Shown piece by piece: positions 1-8,087 of a stretch of DNA of 64,000 nucleotides. Below the pieces are notes generated by a model. That model was not told the origin of the DNA. It was given only the letters and a program-made list of their open reading frames with translations, and made no database searches. This stretch comes from Atlantibacter subterraneus. GTDB lineage: Bacteria; Pseudomonadota; Gammaproteobacteria; Enterobacterales; Enterobacteriaceae. The DNA is taken from positions 124,001 to 188,000 of the forward strand of contig NZ_VLPS01000010.1 of the NCBI RefSeq assembly GCF_007570865.1, written 5' to 3'. How positions within the stretch are numbered: position 1 is the first letter of the stretch; every line of letters starts with the position of its first letter. A program made the translations under genes and the position numbers.

Positions 1-59
1 TAACCTGCCATGTTGTTATTAAATTCAATAATTTATTGTAAATCATATATTTATAAAGT

Positions 60-75
60 TGGCACGCAACTTGAT
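60..75 (+). promoter_or_regulatory. sigma-54 promoter of norVW
   Basis: TGGCACG followed by TTGAT at the right spacing matches the -24/-12 sigma-54 consensus and lies about 50 bases before norV. In E. coli norVW is transcribed by sigma-54 RNA polymerase under the NO sensor NorR. The NorR enhancer sites and the divergent norR gene would lie to the left, outside the window. Confidence 0.75.
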
Positions 76-126
76 ATATGAGCCATATCGCAATCGAATT
101 TAATTTCATGAACACAAGAGGTTGAT

Positions 127-1572
127 ATGGCTATTCTGGTTAAGAACAATATTTCCTGGGTTGGACAGCGTGACTGGGAAGTTCGCGATTTTCACGGCAC
201 CGAATACAAAACGCTGCGCGGCAGCAGCTACAACAGCTACCTCATCCGTGAAGAAAAAAATGTGCTGATCGACACTGTCGATCATAAATTCAGCCGCGAG
301 TTCGTGCAGAACCTGCGCAGCGAAATCGATCTGGCGGATATCGACTACATCATCATTAATCACGCCGAAGAAGACCACGCAGGCGCGCTGACCGAGCTGA
401 TGATGCAAATCCCGGATACGCCGATCTACTGCACCGCCAACGCAATTGATTCGATTAACGGCCATCACCATCACCCGGAGTGGAATTTCCACGTGGTGAA
501 AACCGGTGACTCGCTGGATATCGGCAACGGCAAACAGCTGATCTTCGTCGAAACGCCGATGCTGCACTGGCCGGACAGTATGATGACCTACATGACCGGC
601 GATGCGGTGCTGTTCAGTAACGACGCTTTTGGCCAGCACTATTGCGACGAGCGCCTGTTTAACGATGAAGTGGATCAGACTGAACTGTTCGAACAGTGCC
701 AGCGCTACTACGCCAACATCCTGACGCCGTTTAGCCGCCTGGTTACGCCAAAAATCACCGAGATCCTCGGCTTCAACCTGCCAGTGGATATGATTGCTAC
801 CTCTCATGGCGTGGTATGGCGTGAAAACCCGACCCAGATCGTCGAGCTGTATCTGAAATGGGCGGCGGACTATCAGGAAGACCGCATCACCATTTTCTAC
901 GACACCATGTCCAACAACACACGCATGATGGCCGATGCCATCGCTCAGGGCATCAACGAAGTTGACCCAGTGGTGGCGGTGAAAATTTTCAACGTGGCGC
1001 GCAGCGATAAAAACGAAATCCTGACCAACGTGTTCCGCTCCAAAGGCGTGCTGGTGGGGACGTCCACCATGAACAACGTGATGATGCCGAAAATCGCTGG
1101 CCTGGTGGAAGAGATGACCGGTCTGCGCTTTCGTAACAAACGCGCCAGCGCGTTCGGTTCGCACGGCTGGAGCGGCGGCGCGGTGGACCGCCTGTCTACC
1201 CGCTTGCAGGATGCCGGTTTTGAAATGTCACTGAGCCTGAAAGCCAAATGGCGTCCGGATGTGGATGCACTGGAACTGTGCCGCCAGCATGGCCGCGATA
1301 TTGCCCGTCAGTGGGCGCTCGCACCGTTGCCGGAAGCCACCGTGAAAGCGGAGCCGAAGCCCGATGACAGCGTCGCTGCTGCTGCTGAAGCCGATCTTGG
1401 CCCTTGCATGCAGTGCAGCGTTTGCCAGTGGATTTACGATCCCGCCGTCGGCGAGCCGATGCAGGATGTCCAGCCGGGTACGCCGTGGAGCGATGTGCCG
1501 GACAACTTCCTGTGCCCGGAATGTTCACTGGGTAAAGACGTGTTTGATGAGCTGGCAACGGAGGCGGTATGA
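127..1572 (+). CDS. norV: anaerobic nitric oxide reductase flavorubredoxin NorV
   Basis: A 481-residue flavo-diiron protein that reduces NO to N2O in the cytoplasm under anoxia; the E. coli protein is about 479 residues. The N-terminal metallo-beta-lactamase-like domain carries the di-iron motif HxExDH (H79, E81, D83, H84) and a later His-rich stretch. A flavodoxin domain (FMN) occupies roughly residues 254-395. The C-terminus is a rubredoxin domain with paired cysteines C430/C433 and C463/C466. The GAGG ribosome site sits just before the ATG. The stop codon overlaps the start of norW (ATGA), so the two are translationally coupled. The sigma-54 site at 60-75 implies NorR control. Identification is very secure. 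Confidence 0.98.
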   Translation: MAILVKNNISWVGQRDWEVRDFHGTEYKTLRGSSYNSYLIREEKNVLIDTVDHKFSREFVQNLRSEIDLADIDYIIINHAEEDHAGALTELMMQIPDTPIYCTANAIDSINGHHHHPEWNFHVVKTGDSLDIGNGKQLIFVETPMLHWPDSMMTYMTGDAVLFSNDAFGQHYCDERLFNDEVDQTELFEQCQRYYANILTPFSRLVTPKITEILGFNLPVDMIATSHGVVWRENPTQIVELYLKWAADYQEDRITIFYDTMSNNTRMMADAIAQGINEVDPVVAVKIFNVARSDKNEILTNVFRSKGVLVGTSTMNNVMMPKIAGLVEEMTGLRFRNKRASAFGSHGWSGGAVDRLSTRLQDAGFEMSLSLKAKWRPDVDALELCRQHGRDIARQWALAPLPEATVKAEPKPDDSVAAAAEADLGPCMQCSVCQWIYDPAVGEPMQDVQPGTPWSDVPDNFLCPECSLGKDVFDELATEAV

Positions 1573-2702
1573 GCCACGGGATCGTCATTATCGGGTCGGG
1601 CTTCGCGGCCCGACAGTTAGTCAAAAATCTGCGTAAACAGGACAGCCAGGTGGCAATCAGCGTGATTGCCGCCGACAGTATCGACGAATACAACAAACCC
1701 GATCTCAGCCATGTTATCAGCCTGGGCCAGCGCGCCGATGAGATGACGCGGCAGTCGGCGGGCGAATTCGCCGAACAGTACAACGTGCGCCTGTTTCCGT
1801 ACACCTGGATCAAAGAGATCGATGCCCAGGCCCGCGTGGTGAAAAGCACCGATAATCAGTGGTGTTACGACAAACTGGTGCTGGCCACCGGGGCCAGCGC
1901 GTTTATCCCGCCAGTGGCCGGGCGTGAACTGATGCTGACGCTCAACAGCCAGCTGGAGTACCGAGCCTGCGAGTCGCAGCTGTTTGATGCGCGTCGGGTG
2001 CTGATTGTCGGCGGCGGTTTGATCGGCAGCGAACTGGCGATGGATTTTACCCGGGCGGGTAAATCCGTCACGCTGGTGGATAACGCGGCCAGCATTCTGG
2101 CTTCGCTGATGCCGCCGGAAGTGAGTAGTCGCTTACAGCATCGTCTGACGGATATGGGCGTGCATCTGCTGCTCAAATCGCAGTTGCAATCGCTGGAGCA
2201 AACAGCCCGCGGCATTCGCGCCACCTTCGATCGCGATCGCCATGTAGAAGTGGACGCGGTGATCTCCGCGACGGGCTTACGGCCGGAAACCGCGCTGGCA
2301 CGCAGCGCCGGCGTTGAAGTGAATCGCGGGATTGTGGTGGATAGCACGTTGAAAAGCAGCAATCCGGATATTTACGCGCTGGGCGACTGCGCGGAAATTG
2401 ACGGTCAGTTGCTGCCGTTCCTGCAGCCGATTCAGATAAGCGCCATGACGCTGGCGAAAAACCTGCTCGGCGGTAACGCGCCGCTGAAGTTGCCCGCCAT
2501 GCTGGTCAAAGTCAAAACGCCGGAGCTGCCATTGCATCTGGCGGGGGAAACCCGCCGCTGCGATCTCAACTGGCAGATTTCTACCGAAGCCCAGGGCATG
2601 GTGGCGAAAGGCGTGGACGCTGAAGGCCAGCTACGTGCTTTTGTGGTGAGTGAAGACAAGATGAAAGAAGCCTTTGCGTTGCTGAAGGCCTTGTCTGCGT
2701 AA
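1569..2702 (+). CDS. norW: NADH:flavorubredoxin reductase NorW
   Basis: A 377-residue FAD/NAD-dependent oxidoreductase that passes electrons from NADH to the rubredoxin domain of NorV. The FAD-binding GxGxxA motif is at the extreme N-terminus ([10 protein letters not shown]), and a second Rossmann motif [10 protein letters not shown] lies near residue 145. The C-terminal FAD motif (YALGDCAEI) is present. Length equals the E. coli protein. It overlaps norV by four bases and is followed by a hairpin with a T-run (2765-2789) that should end the operon. In E. coli, hypF and hydN follow norW. Here about 24 kb separates norW from hydN, and hypF is not in the window. Confidence 0.97.
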   Translation: MSHGIVIIGSGFAARQLVKNLRKQDSQVAISVIAADSIDEYNKPDLSHVISLGQRADEMTRQSAGEFAEQYNVRLFPYTWIKEIDAQARVVKSTDNQWCYDKLVLATGASAFIPPVAGRELMLTLNSQLEYRACESQLFDARRVLIVGGGLIGSELAMDFTRAGKSVTLVDNAASILASLMPPEVSSRLQHRLTDMGVHLLLKSQLQSLEQTARGIRATFDRDRHVEVDAVISATGLRPETALARSAGVEVNRGIVVDSTLKSSNPDIYALGDCAEIDGQLLPFLQPIQISAMTLAKNLLGGNAPLKLPAMLVKVKTPELPLHLAGETRRCDLNWQISTEAQGMVAKGVDAEGQLRAFVVSEDKMKEAFALLKALSA

Positions 2703-2764
2703 CCTGGTAACCCTCATTTTCCAACGCACAGGGAGGTGCGATGTCAGTGACTTAGCACTTTTTT

Positions 2765-2789
2765 GCCCCGTTGCCCCGGGGCGTTTTTA
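2765..2789 (+). terminator. rho-independent terminator after norVW
   Basis: GCCCC pairs with GGGGC across a short C-rich loop, followed by GTTTTTAT. It lies 60 bases after the norW stop. Upstream, at 2730-2755, is a strong ribosome-binding sequence (AGGGAGG) followed by a four-codon ATG-TCA-GTG-ACT-TAG unit of unknown meaning. Confidence 0.6.
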
Positions 2790-2849
2790 TTTCAGATTTT
2801 CTTAATATTTTGCGGGATAACGTGCGGCTTATAGTGGCGGCGGCGCTTG

Positions 2850-2950
2850 AGGCTTTTTGCCTCATTAACGCAGGGTAGTGAAGTGGTGTTGTGAGGCAGA
2901 AAGAAGAAAGCCCCGAAGGTAATTTTTCAATTAACCAACGAGGCTACCTG
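2850..2950 (-). ncRNA. sok: candidate Sok-type antisense RNA (approximate position)
   Basis: The mok/hok leader on the plus strand has the layout of enteric hok loci, including a GAGGC-TTTTT-GCCTC hairpin at about 2849-2863 and the segment before the mok start that Sok normally covers. An antisense RNA is expected from family knowledge. Its exact ends and promoter were not resolved, so the coordinates are only indicative. Confidence 0.3.
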
Positions 2951-2951
2951 C

Positions 2952-3164
2952 ATGCATGAACAACATCAGGATAGCCTCTTACCTGTCGCAAGACAAGGAG
3001 AAGAAAGCGATGAAACTGCCGCGAAACGCCCTGCTCTGGTGTGTATTTATGGTGTGTTTGACACTGTTGATATTCACGTATCTGACGCGAAGTTCGCTGT
3101 GCGAGCTGCGGGTAAAAGACGGAAGCAGGGAGGTCGCTGCGTTACTGGCTTACGAACCTGGTAA
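2952..3164 (+). CDS. mok: Mok, translational activator frame overlapping hok
   Basis: A 70-codon frame that starts ahead of hok and overlaps nearly all of it in a different phase, the arrangement known for mok in R1-type hok/sok loci. There, translation of mok opens the hok ribosome site, and the Sok antisense RNA blocks mok. The product itself has no recognisable domain and is of value only as a coupling frame. A second ATG four bases on (2956) reads in frame into hok and would give an 18-residue extension of Hok, so the assignment of which ATG is used is tentative. Confidence 0.5.
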   Translation: MHEQHQDSLLPVARQGEESDETAAKRPALVCIYGVFDTVDIHVSDAKFAVRAAGKRRKQGGRCVTGLRTW

Positions 3165-3168
3165 GTAG
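3010..3168 (+). CDS. hok: Hok/Gef-family type I toxin
   Basis: A 52-residue peptide with the Hok/Gef pattern: a short basic N-terminus (MKLPRNA), one hydrophobic transmembrane segment (about residues 8-25), the conserved TRxSLCE motif with a periplasmic cysteine at residue 31, and a C-terminal AYEPGK. Hok peptides insert in the inner membrane and collapse its potential when the labile antisense RNA is lost. The GGAG ribosome site lies just upstream and a strong hairpin (3177-3198), the usual fold-back 3' end, follows. The reading frame is intact, so the toxin may be functional. It lies between norVW and the five-gene minus-strand operon. Confidence 0.85.
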   Translation: MKLPRNALLWCVFMVCLTLLIFTYLTRSSLCELRVKDGSREVAALLAYEPGK

Positions 3169-3176
3169 CACCTGGA

Positions 3177-3198
3177 GGCGGGGGAAACCCCGCCTTTT
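3177..3198 (+). terminator. hok mRNA terminator
   Basis: Perfect seven-base stem GGCGGGG / CCCCGCC with a GAAA loop, followed by TTTT, nine bases after the hok stop. This is the typical 3' end of hok messages. Confidence 0.75.
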
Positions 3199-3242
3199 CA
3201 GGCTGATGCGGTCAGGCATGCCGAGAGCGCCTTTTAACAGGG

Positions 3243-3274
3243 CTGCCAGTGTTTCGCTGGCAGTCCTTTTCTTT
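3243..3274. terminator. hairpin between hok and the Hsp70-like gene
   Basis: CTGCCAG / CTGGCAG with a seven-base loop, followed by TCCTTTTCTTTT. It points as a plus-strand terminator and lies about 50 bases beyond the end of the convergent minus-strand operon. Confidence 0.55.
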
Positions 3275-3326
3275 TCTCTGATTGCTGAACGTTGCCAAAC
3301 CCCAAAAGCGAGACGGTAAATTCAGA

Positions 3327-5909
3327 TTATTTCAATTCCAGCACCTGATAATTATCCGTGCGATTTTCCGCCAGTTCGTCCAGATTTGCAGCCGTGACCA
3401 GGCTTATCTGGTGTGGTGCCGTGGCTTTGGCAAATACCCGATGTCCTTTCTGGTTCACCGCCAGGCGTAAGCGCAGGCGTTTTACTTCGCTATCAACAGA
3501 GGACAGCGTGCCCTGTTGCGCCAGCGGCGACTGGGTATACAACAACTCAAAAATCCCTTCCCGCTGAGGGCCCAGTTCAAACCACTCTTCATAGCGGCTA
3601 TTCATGGCTAAGCCTACCAGGAACGATCCGGCGCGGGCGCGACCCACGTTAAACGCGAATCCGGCTTCGCCCATGCTCTGCTGGCGCGTATGGTTGATGA
3701 CTTTGGTGACGCCGCCAGGCCGCAAATCCAGCAGCCCGAGCGCCACGCCGGTTTTGGCGGTCGGCTGATACGGGGCGTCAGGGTTGCTGCTGAGCGGCGC
3801 ATGAATATGCAGCGCAGGGGTATCATTGCCAAAATGAGCGTTCATTCGGGTAAATATCAGCGCATCCTGACGATCGTCAGACAGCCCCCACAGGCGTGAG
3901 ATCCACAGCGATCGGCTGGAATTGCCCGCCAGCAGAATATGTATCTCCTCGGGCAAAGGCATAAACGCCTGGCCGAGCGCGGCGATAAACTTATCAATAC
4001 CCAGAGCGATGCGTTGCTCAAGATACTCTGCCAGCTCGCCATACGGGATCACGAAATCGCAGCTGACTTTTTCCCCCGCCCGGTTGAACAGATCCACCGT
4101 GCAGGTTTTATCTTCAATATCCGGCTCGGCGGTGCAGGGCGTTTCCCAGAACGGACGCAGCTCGCTGATTAGCAACAGGGTATTGCTGTAGGCCGCCTGG
4201 GTTTTCTCAAGATAGATTTCCGAACCCGCGAACGGGTCGGCATCCAGCGGTCGGGTAAAGGCAATTTGGTATTTCCCGCACAAATCGAGATTATTGCGAA
4301 ACACCCGATAGGCCATATTTTCCAGCAGATTTTCTCCGCCTAAAAATTTGTCGCCCGCCGGAGCGAAATGTTCAAATACCCGCTCGAAGCCTTCGTCTTC
4401 CTCATCTTCTGAAGGGTGACGATAGTAGCCGAAGTCAAAGTCAGTGGTGCCGCCGCCGAAATCAAATACCGCGTAGGCGGCACCCTGTTCGCCAGGTTGG
4501 ATAGCCAGGGCATCCAGCGCGCACACCGCATAGGCGGCAGGTTCGCTGGCTAACTCTTCGACGCTAAAGGCGCTAAGATATTCCGGCTGCGCCACCAGTG
4601 TTGGCGGCAGGCTGCGTTGCAATCCGCGTTTAAAGCTGGCAAGAATTTTTTCTTTCACCTCGCGTGGATACTCCACCGGGAAGGTCATGAAATATTCCAG
4701 CGAGATCCCCCGCCCACGCCAGTTGATGGTCATGCCTAAAAACCAGGCGTACAGCTCAATGGGGTCGAAGGGATAATCACCGGTGACGTCCAGCCACTCT
4801 CCACGCGTCGGGTTATTTTGGGTAAGCGGCGCGAGCGTGTGTTCGCACTGTTGCTGGTCGGTAAATACTACCTGATGATCGCTGGACTGGCGCAGCGCCC
4901 ACTGCTTCAGCCGGGTCAAAATGCTGCTGACTGTGTAGATATCGCTCTGGTTATCGCGCAGTTTCGCCTGCGCTTCGTGAGAACAGTGCACCATTTCCCA
5001 GCGCACGCCTGGGCGGTAGGCCTCTTCGGTCCATTCGCTTAACAATGCCTGCAAATCGATAATCTCTAACACCGTCGGGTTTTCAAAATGATGCGGTTCG
5101 ATGCGCTCATAGAAATCACGTACGCCGATGCGCATTAACTCTTTGCGGCCGTTTTCGGTTTCATAAGCTACCACGGTACTGCTGGTACCGAAGTCGATGG
5201 CAACGCAGCCGGGGCGGATATCTCGCGCCGGATCGCGCGGGCGAATATTCAGGGCTTCGAGGGTATTCGCGTCCTGCCCCCACATCTCCCATATCCCTTT
5301 ATTGATATCGGTAAAAGTGAGGGGATCGATTTTCGGCAGGCGGTTAACCTGGTAATCCAGTTCCACCAGTGTGGTATTGAGATGATCCTCCCAGCCATCC
5401 AGCCAGTTACGGCCAGGCTCGCTAAGGGTGATCAACTTGACCGGCATGTCGATCAGGATATCCGCGAACACCTGTTTCGTGACGGATGCGCAGGGGATGG
5501 AAGGATACTCACGCCCCGGGGTAGCAGACGGGTTATTGAGATCGAGATCGATAAAACCTTCTACGACGTTAAACGCGTATTTATCGCGCAGACGGTTATT
5601 TTCGCCCTGACGCAGCGGGTTTTTGCGGTTTTTGGCAAACAGCAGCATTTCATTGCGGGTCGGTACGCGCCAGCCTTTGAGCCCCAGCCAGCGCAGTTCG
5701 TTGCAGAACGCCTGGTTATGCTCGACACTGCCGGGCGGGTAGTAACGATTATCATGCGTCCAGAGCAGTAGCCGATCGTCCTTCGCCTGCACCAGCCATT
5801 TCGTTTGCTCGCTATCAACGAGTACGCCAAAGGTCTCTTTGCTTTTTAGCTCGGCCCAGAAGATGTCAACCAGCCCGAGCCAGGCGCGTTCCTGCAGTTT
5901 TTCCAGCAT
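3327..5909 (-). CDS. Hsp70/actin-fold ATPase with unusual N-terminal extension
   Basis: About 860 residues (867 if the ATG at 5930 is used; the ATG at 5909 has a better-placed AAGAGA ribosome site). Numbering below counts from 5930. The actin/Hsp70 nucleotide-binding motifs are clear: phosphate-1 VAIDFGTSSTVVAYE (243-257), phosphate-2 VFDFGGGTTDFDFG (488-501), a GDKFLGGENL stretch (527-536) like the GDTHLGGEDF of DnaK, and an adenosine motif ILLAGNSSRS (665-674). Residues 85-100 contain GWRVPTRNE, a pattern reminiscent of DUF1566-type domains. There is no DnaK-like substrate-binding domain that I can recognise. It is the last gene of a five-gene minus-strand operon, just after a small GrpE-like gene. 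Likely an ATP-driven chaperone-like component. The specific function is unknown, and it is distinct in layout from SrfB and from DnaK/HscA. Confidence 0.8.
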   Translation of the reverse strand: MLEKLQERAWLGLVDIFWAELKSKETFGVLVDSEQTKWLVQAKDDRLLLWTHDNRYYPPGSVEHNQAFCNELRWLGLKGWRVPTRNEMLLFAKNRKNPLRQGENNRLRDKYAFNVVEGFIDLDLNNPSATPGREYPSIPCASVTKQVFADILIDMPVKLITLSEPGRNWLDGWEDHLNTTLVELDYQVNRLPKIDPLTFTDINKGIWEMWGQDANTLEALNIRPRDPARDIRPGCVAIDFGTSSTVVAYETENGRKELMRIGVRDFYERIEPHHFENPTVLEIIDLQALLSEWTEEAYRPGVRWEMVHCSHEAQAKLRDNQSDIYTVSSILTRLKQWALRQSSDHQVVFTDQQQCEHTLAPLTQNNPTRGEWLDVTGDYPFDPIELYAWFLGMTINWRGRGISLEYFMTFPVEYPREVKEKILASFKRGLQRSLPPTLVAQPEYLSAFSVEELASEPAAYAVCALDALAIQPGEQGAAYAVFDFGGGTTDFDFGYYRHPSEDEEDEGFERVFEHFAPAGDKFLGGENLLENMAYRVFRNNLDLCGKYQIAFTRPLDADPFAGSEIYLEKTQAAYSNTLLLISELRPFWETPCTAEPDIEDKTCTVDLFNRAGEKVSCDFVIPYGELAEYLEQRIALGIDKFIAALGQAFMPLPEEIHILLAGNSSRSLWISRLWGLSDDRQDALIFTRMNAHFGNDTPALHIHAPLSSNPDAPYQPTAKTGVALGLLDLRPGGVTKVINHTRQQSMGEAGFAFNVGRARAGSFLVGLAMNSRYEEWFELGPQREGIFELLYTQSPLAQQGTLSSVDSEVKRLRLRLAVNQKGHRVFAKATAPHQISLVTAANLDELAENRTDNYQVLELK

Positions 5910-5943
5910 GTTTATTCTCTTCGTATCCATCTTTATCTGATTA

Positions 5944-6543
5944 CTACAACTGCACCAGCGGTTTACGAACCCGCTTGCCCGCGCTATTAATCAGCCCAGG
6001 CAGCCAAAGCGCGATGATGGTATCACCCTGGCCGACGCCGTTATGGATTTCATAGTTATAAGCGCTGGCGGCAGCCACGGTTTCGAGTTCGGCCAGCCGG
6101 TCGATCCACAGCCGGTTATGCAGCGAAAGGGCATATTCCAGCAGGTGCTGCTCAGCGTCGTTAATTGGCGCGGCGCGGGATTTCGCCCGTTCGTAAAGCA
6201 CGTCCCACAGGCGCTCGATGCGATCCCAGTGGCTGGCGATAACGACCACCTGCTGGAACTGCTCGGCCTCGCCGTCGGGAAGCGGGCGGCGCAGCCATTT
6301 CTCCTGCAGTTCGGGATCGTTTTTCACCATCGTGATGATGCCCCGCAGCGGTTGCAGGGCGTCAGGTTTCGGCGCTGGCTCAGGCTCGCTTAGCGGCGGC
6401 GCGGCGGGCAGGGGGGCTGGCGATGGTTCGCTTAACTGCCGCCAGGCTTGCTGCAACTGCTGTTGTACTTCGTCACCGATAAATTCGGCGAGCCAGGCGC
6501 AAAATTCAGGATCGGCGCATAAATCTTTATAGGGCGATGTCAT
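5944..6543 (-). CDS. small protein with GrpE-like C-terminus, partner of Hsp70-like ATPase
   Basis: 199 residues. The N-terminal third (about 1-40) is acidic/polar and followed by a Pro/Ala-rich linker (about 40-65). The middle is helical (about 68-160). The last 30 residues (GDTIIALWLPG, then GKRVRKPLVQL) follow the pattern of the GrpE C-terminal beta domain (G..V..V...GY...gRv.RPA.V.V). Because the next gene encodes an Hsp70-fold ATPase, a nucleotide-exchange role is a reasonable inference but not proven. It starts 15 bases after the coiled-coil gene and ends 34 bases before the preferred Hsp70-like start. No overall family was recognised. Confidence 0.65.
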   Translation of the reverse strand: MTSPYKDLCADPEFCAWLAEFIGDEVQQQLQQAWRQLSEPSPAPLPAAPPLSEPEPAPKPDALQPLRGIITMVKNDPELQEKWLRRPLPDGEAEQFQQVVVIASHWDRIERLWDVLYERAKSRAAPINDAEQHLLEYALSLHNRLWIDRLAELETVAAASAYNYEIHNGVGQGDTIIALWLPGLINSAGKRVRKPLVQL

Positions 6544-6558
6544 GGGGCGTTAGCTCTC

Positions 6559-7416
6559 TTACTCTTCCAGTAACGGTTCCATTTCCGGGCGCACCGTCAA
6601 ATAACCCACTTCAACAAATTTGCGCACCATGGCTTTGATTTGCTGCTGGTGGCGAAATGGGCTTTGTTGAAAGCTGCGCTTTTTAATCGCCAGCGCGCTT
6701 TTATTGGGTTCCGGCCATGGGCTTGAGATGGCGGGCAAGGTCAGGCTGCCCAGCAGCATCGCCATATCGCTCGGGCTGACTTTTTGCCAGAAGTGTGTGA
6801 AAAACAGCGGCATAAACTGGGCGATGGCGGCGTCATCCAGATCGTCAGTGCGCAGCAGATTGGCTTCATAGTGGGCACGCTGTTTATTCCAGCTGGCTTG
6901 CTGCTGTTGAAGGCTCTGCTGGCAGGTTTTTAACGCGTCCTGCAGCGCCAGGTTTTCCTGCTGCTCCTGCTGGAGTTGCTGCACGAGGGCTTCTTGTGTT
7001 TGTGAAGCAGTCGCAAGCTGGTGGGATTTCACCGGCGCGTCATGATTAACTAGCTGTTTCCACAGCAGCGGCAGCAGGTGACGGCAAATCAGTTCCGGCG
7101 TTTTGCTTAACGGATCGCAGGCTGCGGCGCTGGCAAGCCACGGGGCGAGCGGCAGCACCATAACCGGGCTGTTCGCGACGGCATCAAGCAACTGCGGCAG
7201 CCACGGTTGGTGTTGCGCCTGGTAGAGCACCACAATCTGTTCCGCCGGATGCCATTCCAGACGTCCGGTGAGTTCACGCAGCGCTTCTGCCAGTTGGTCC
7301 GGCTGGGTGCACTCAAGGTTCTCTTCGCCTTTCAGCGGATAAACTTCCCAGCCTTCCCGGGCTTGGTAAAAACAGCTAAAGCGCTGCTGATCGAGAAAAA
7401 TAGCGTAATGGCTCAT
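6559..7416 (-). CDS. hypothetical protein with central coiled coil
   Basis: 285 residues from the ATG at 7416, chosen because the reading frame upstream overlaps the previous gene and this ATG lies 16 bases after its stop. The N-terminal 130 residues look globular (MSHYAIFLDQQRF, with a hydrophobic VMVLPLAPWLASAAA segment). Residues about 135-185 are Gln/Leu/Glu-rich with heptad spacing, a likely coiled coil. The C-terminal 100 residues are mixed. No catalytic motif or known family was seen. Its place between the amphipathic protein and the GrpE-like protein suggests an adaptor or scaffold within the same complex, which is inference only. Confidence 0.7.
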   Translation of the reverse strand: MSHYAIFLDQQRFSCFYQAREGWEVYPLKGEENLECTQPDQLAEALRELTGRLEWHPAEQIVVLYQAQHQPWLPQLLDAVANSPVMVLPLAPWLASAAACDPLSKTPELICRHLLPLLWKQLVNHDAPVKSHQLATASQTQEALVQQLQQEQQENLALQDALKTCQQSLQQQQASWNKQRAHYEANLLRTDDLDDAAIAQFMPLFFTHFWQKVSPSDMAMLLGSLTLPAISSPWPEPNKSALAIKKRSFQQSPFRHQQQIKAMVRKFVEVGYLTVRPEMEPLLEE

Positions 7417-7432
7417 CAATTCAGTTCCGGCG

Positions 7433-8062
7433 TTATTCGGCATCAGCGCGTTGGGCGCGCAGGCTGGCGACGATCTCTTCCCGGGACAGGCCGTCCGACA
7501 TATCGGCTTCTGCAGAGGCCAGCCAGGCTTCCACACGCTCGCTGTCATACAGATCCAGCTCGTCGTCGAGATAATCGCGGATCAGGGTAAAGTCGTTGGT
7601 TTTGCCCATCAGGTTAAGAACGCGCTCGGCGGTAAAAAACTCCGGCTTTTGCGCCACCAGCATGAGCAGGCTAATCGCCGAATCCATGCTGAAGGATTTG
7701 TATTCGGTCAGGCCCTGGGCAATCACGCCGGCGCTGGCAGCGATTTTCTGTTCTTTGCTCCATTTGCCTTCCAGACCCGGCTTCACCTCAAAATTTTTAA
7801 TTGCCTGAGAATATTCATCAAACGTCGCGAACGCGTCCGGTGTAATCCCCATCTCTGCGGCGGCCAGCACTTTTTCACCGTGTTTTTCCGGTGACTGGTC
7901 CGGGCGAAGAATATCCAGCGCGATCCCGATGACCTGCACCACGGCGCTTATCGCGCGCACGATGTCAGGCGTGGTCGCAATTTTCAGCACCGTGCTGGCG
8001 ACGCTCGCTACAAAACTGCCGATGCTCGACAGCGCCGAACCGATTGAACTAAAAAATCCCAT
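7433..8062 (-). CDS. small protein with amphipathic/hydrophobic N-terminus
   Basis: 209 residues from the ATG at 8062, which has an AAGGAG site five bases upstream; a GTG two codons earlier falls within that spacing. The first ~55 residues (MGFFSSIGSALSSIGSFV and beyond) are small, hydrophobic and Ser/Gly-rich. They form one or two amphipathic or membrane-associating helices without a signal-peptide cleavage site. The remainder is acidic and helical. No family recognised. It follows the HerA-like ATPase gene by 25 bases, so the two are probably co-translated. A membrane-docking or pore-like role is possible, but the sequence does not settle it. Confidence 0.7.
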   Translation of the reverse strand: MGFFSSIGSALSSIGSFVASVASTVLKIATTPDIVRAISAVVQVIGIALDILRPDQSPEKHGEKVLAAAEMGITPDAFATFDEYSQAIKNFEVKPGLEGKWSKEQKIAASAGVIAQGLTEYKSFSMDSAISLLMLVAQKPEFFTAERVLNLMGKTNDFTLIRDYLDDELDLYDSERVEAWLASAEADMSDGLSREEIVASLRAQRADAE

Positions 8063-8087
8063 AGCCACTCCTTGTTATTTAAAAACA

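Noticed and set aside
106-1164. 352-codon open frame antisense to norV
   Set aside because: It is His/Val-rich from reverse reading of a GC-rich gene, has no recognisable motif, and norV is certain.
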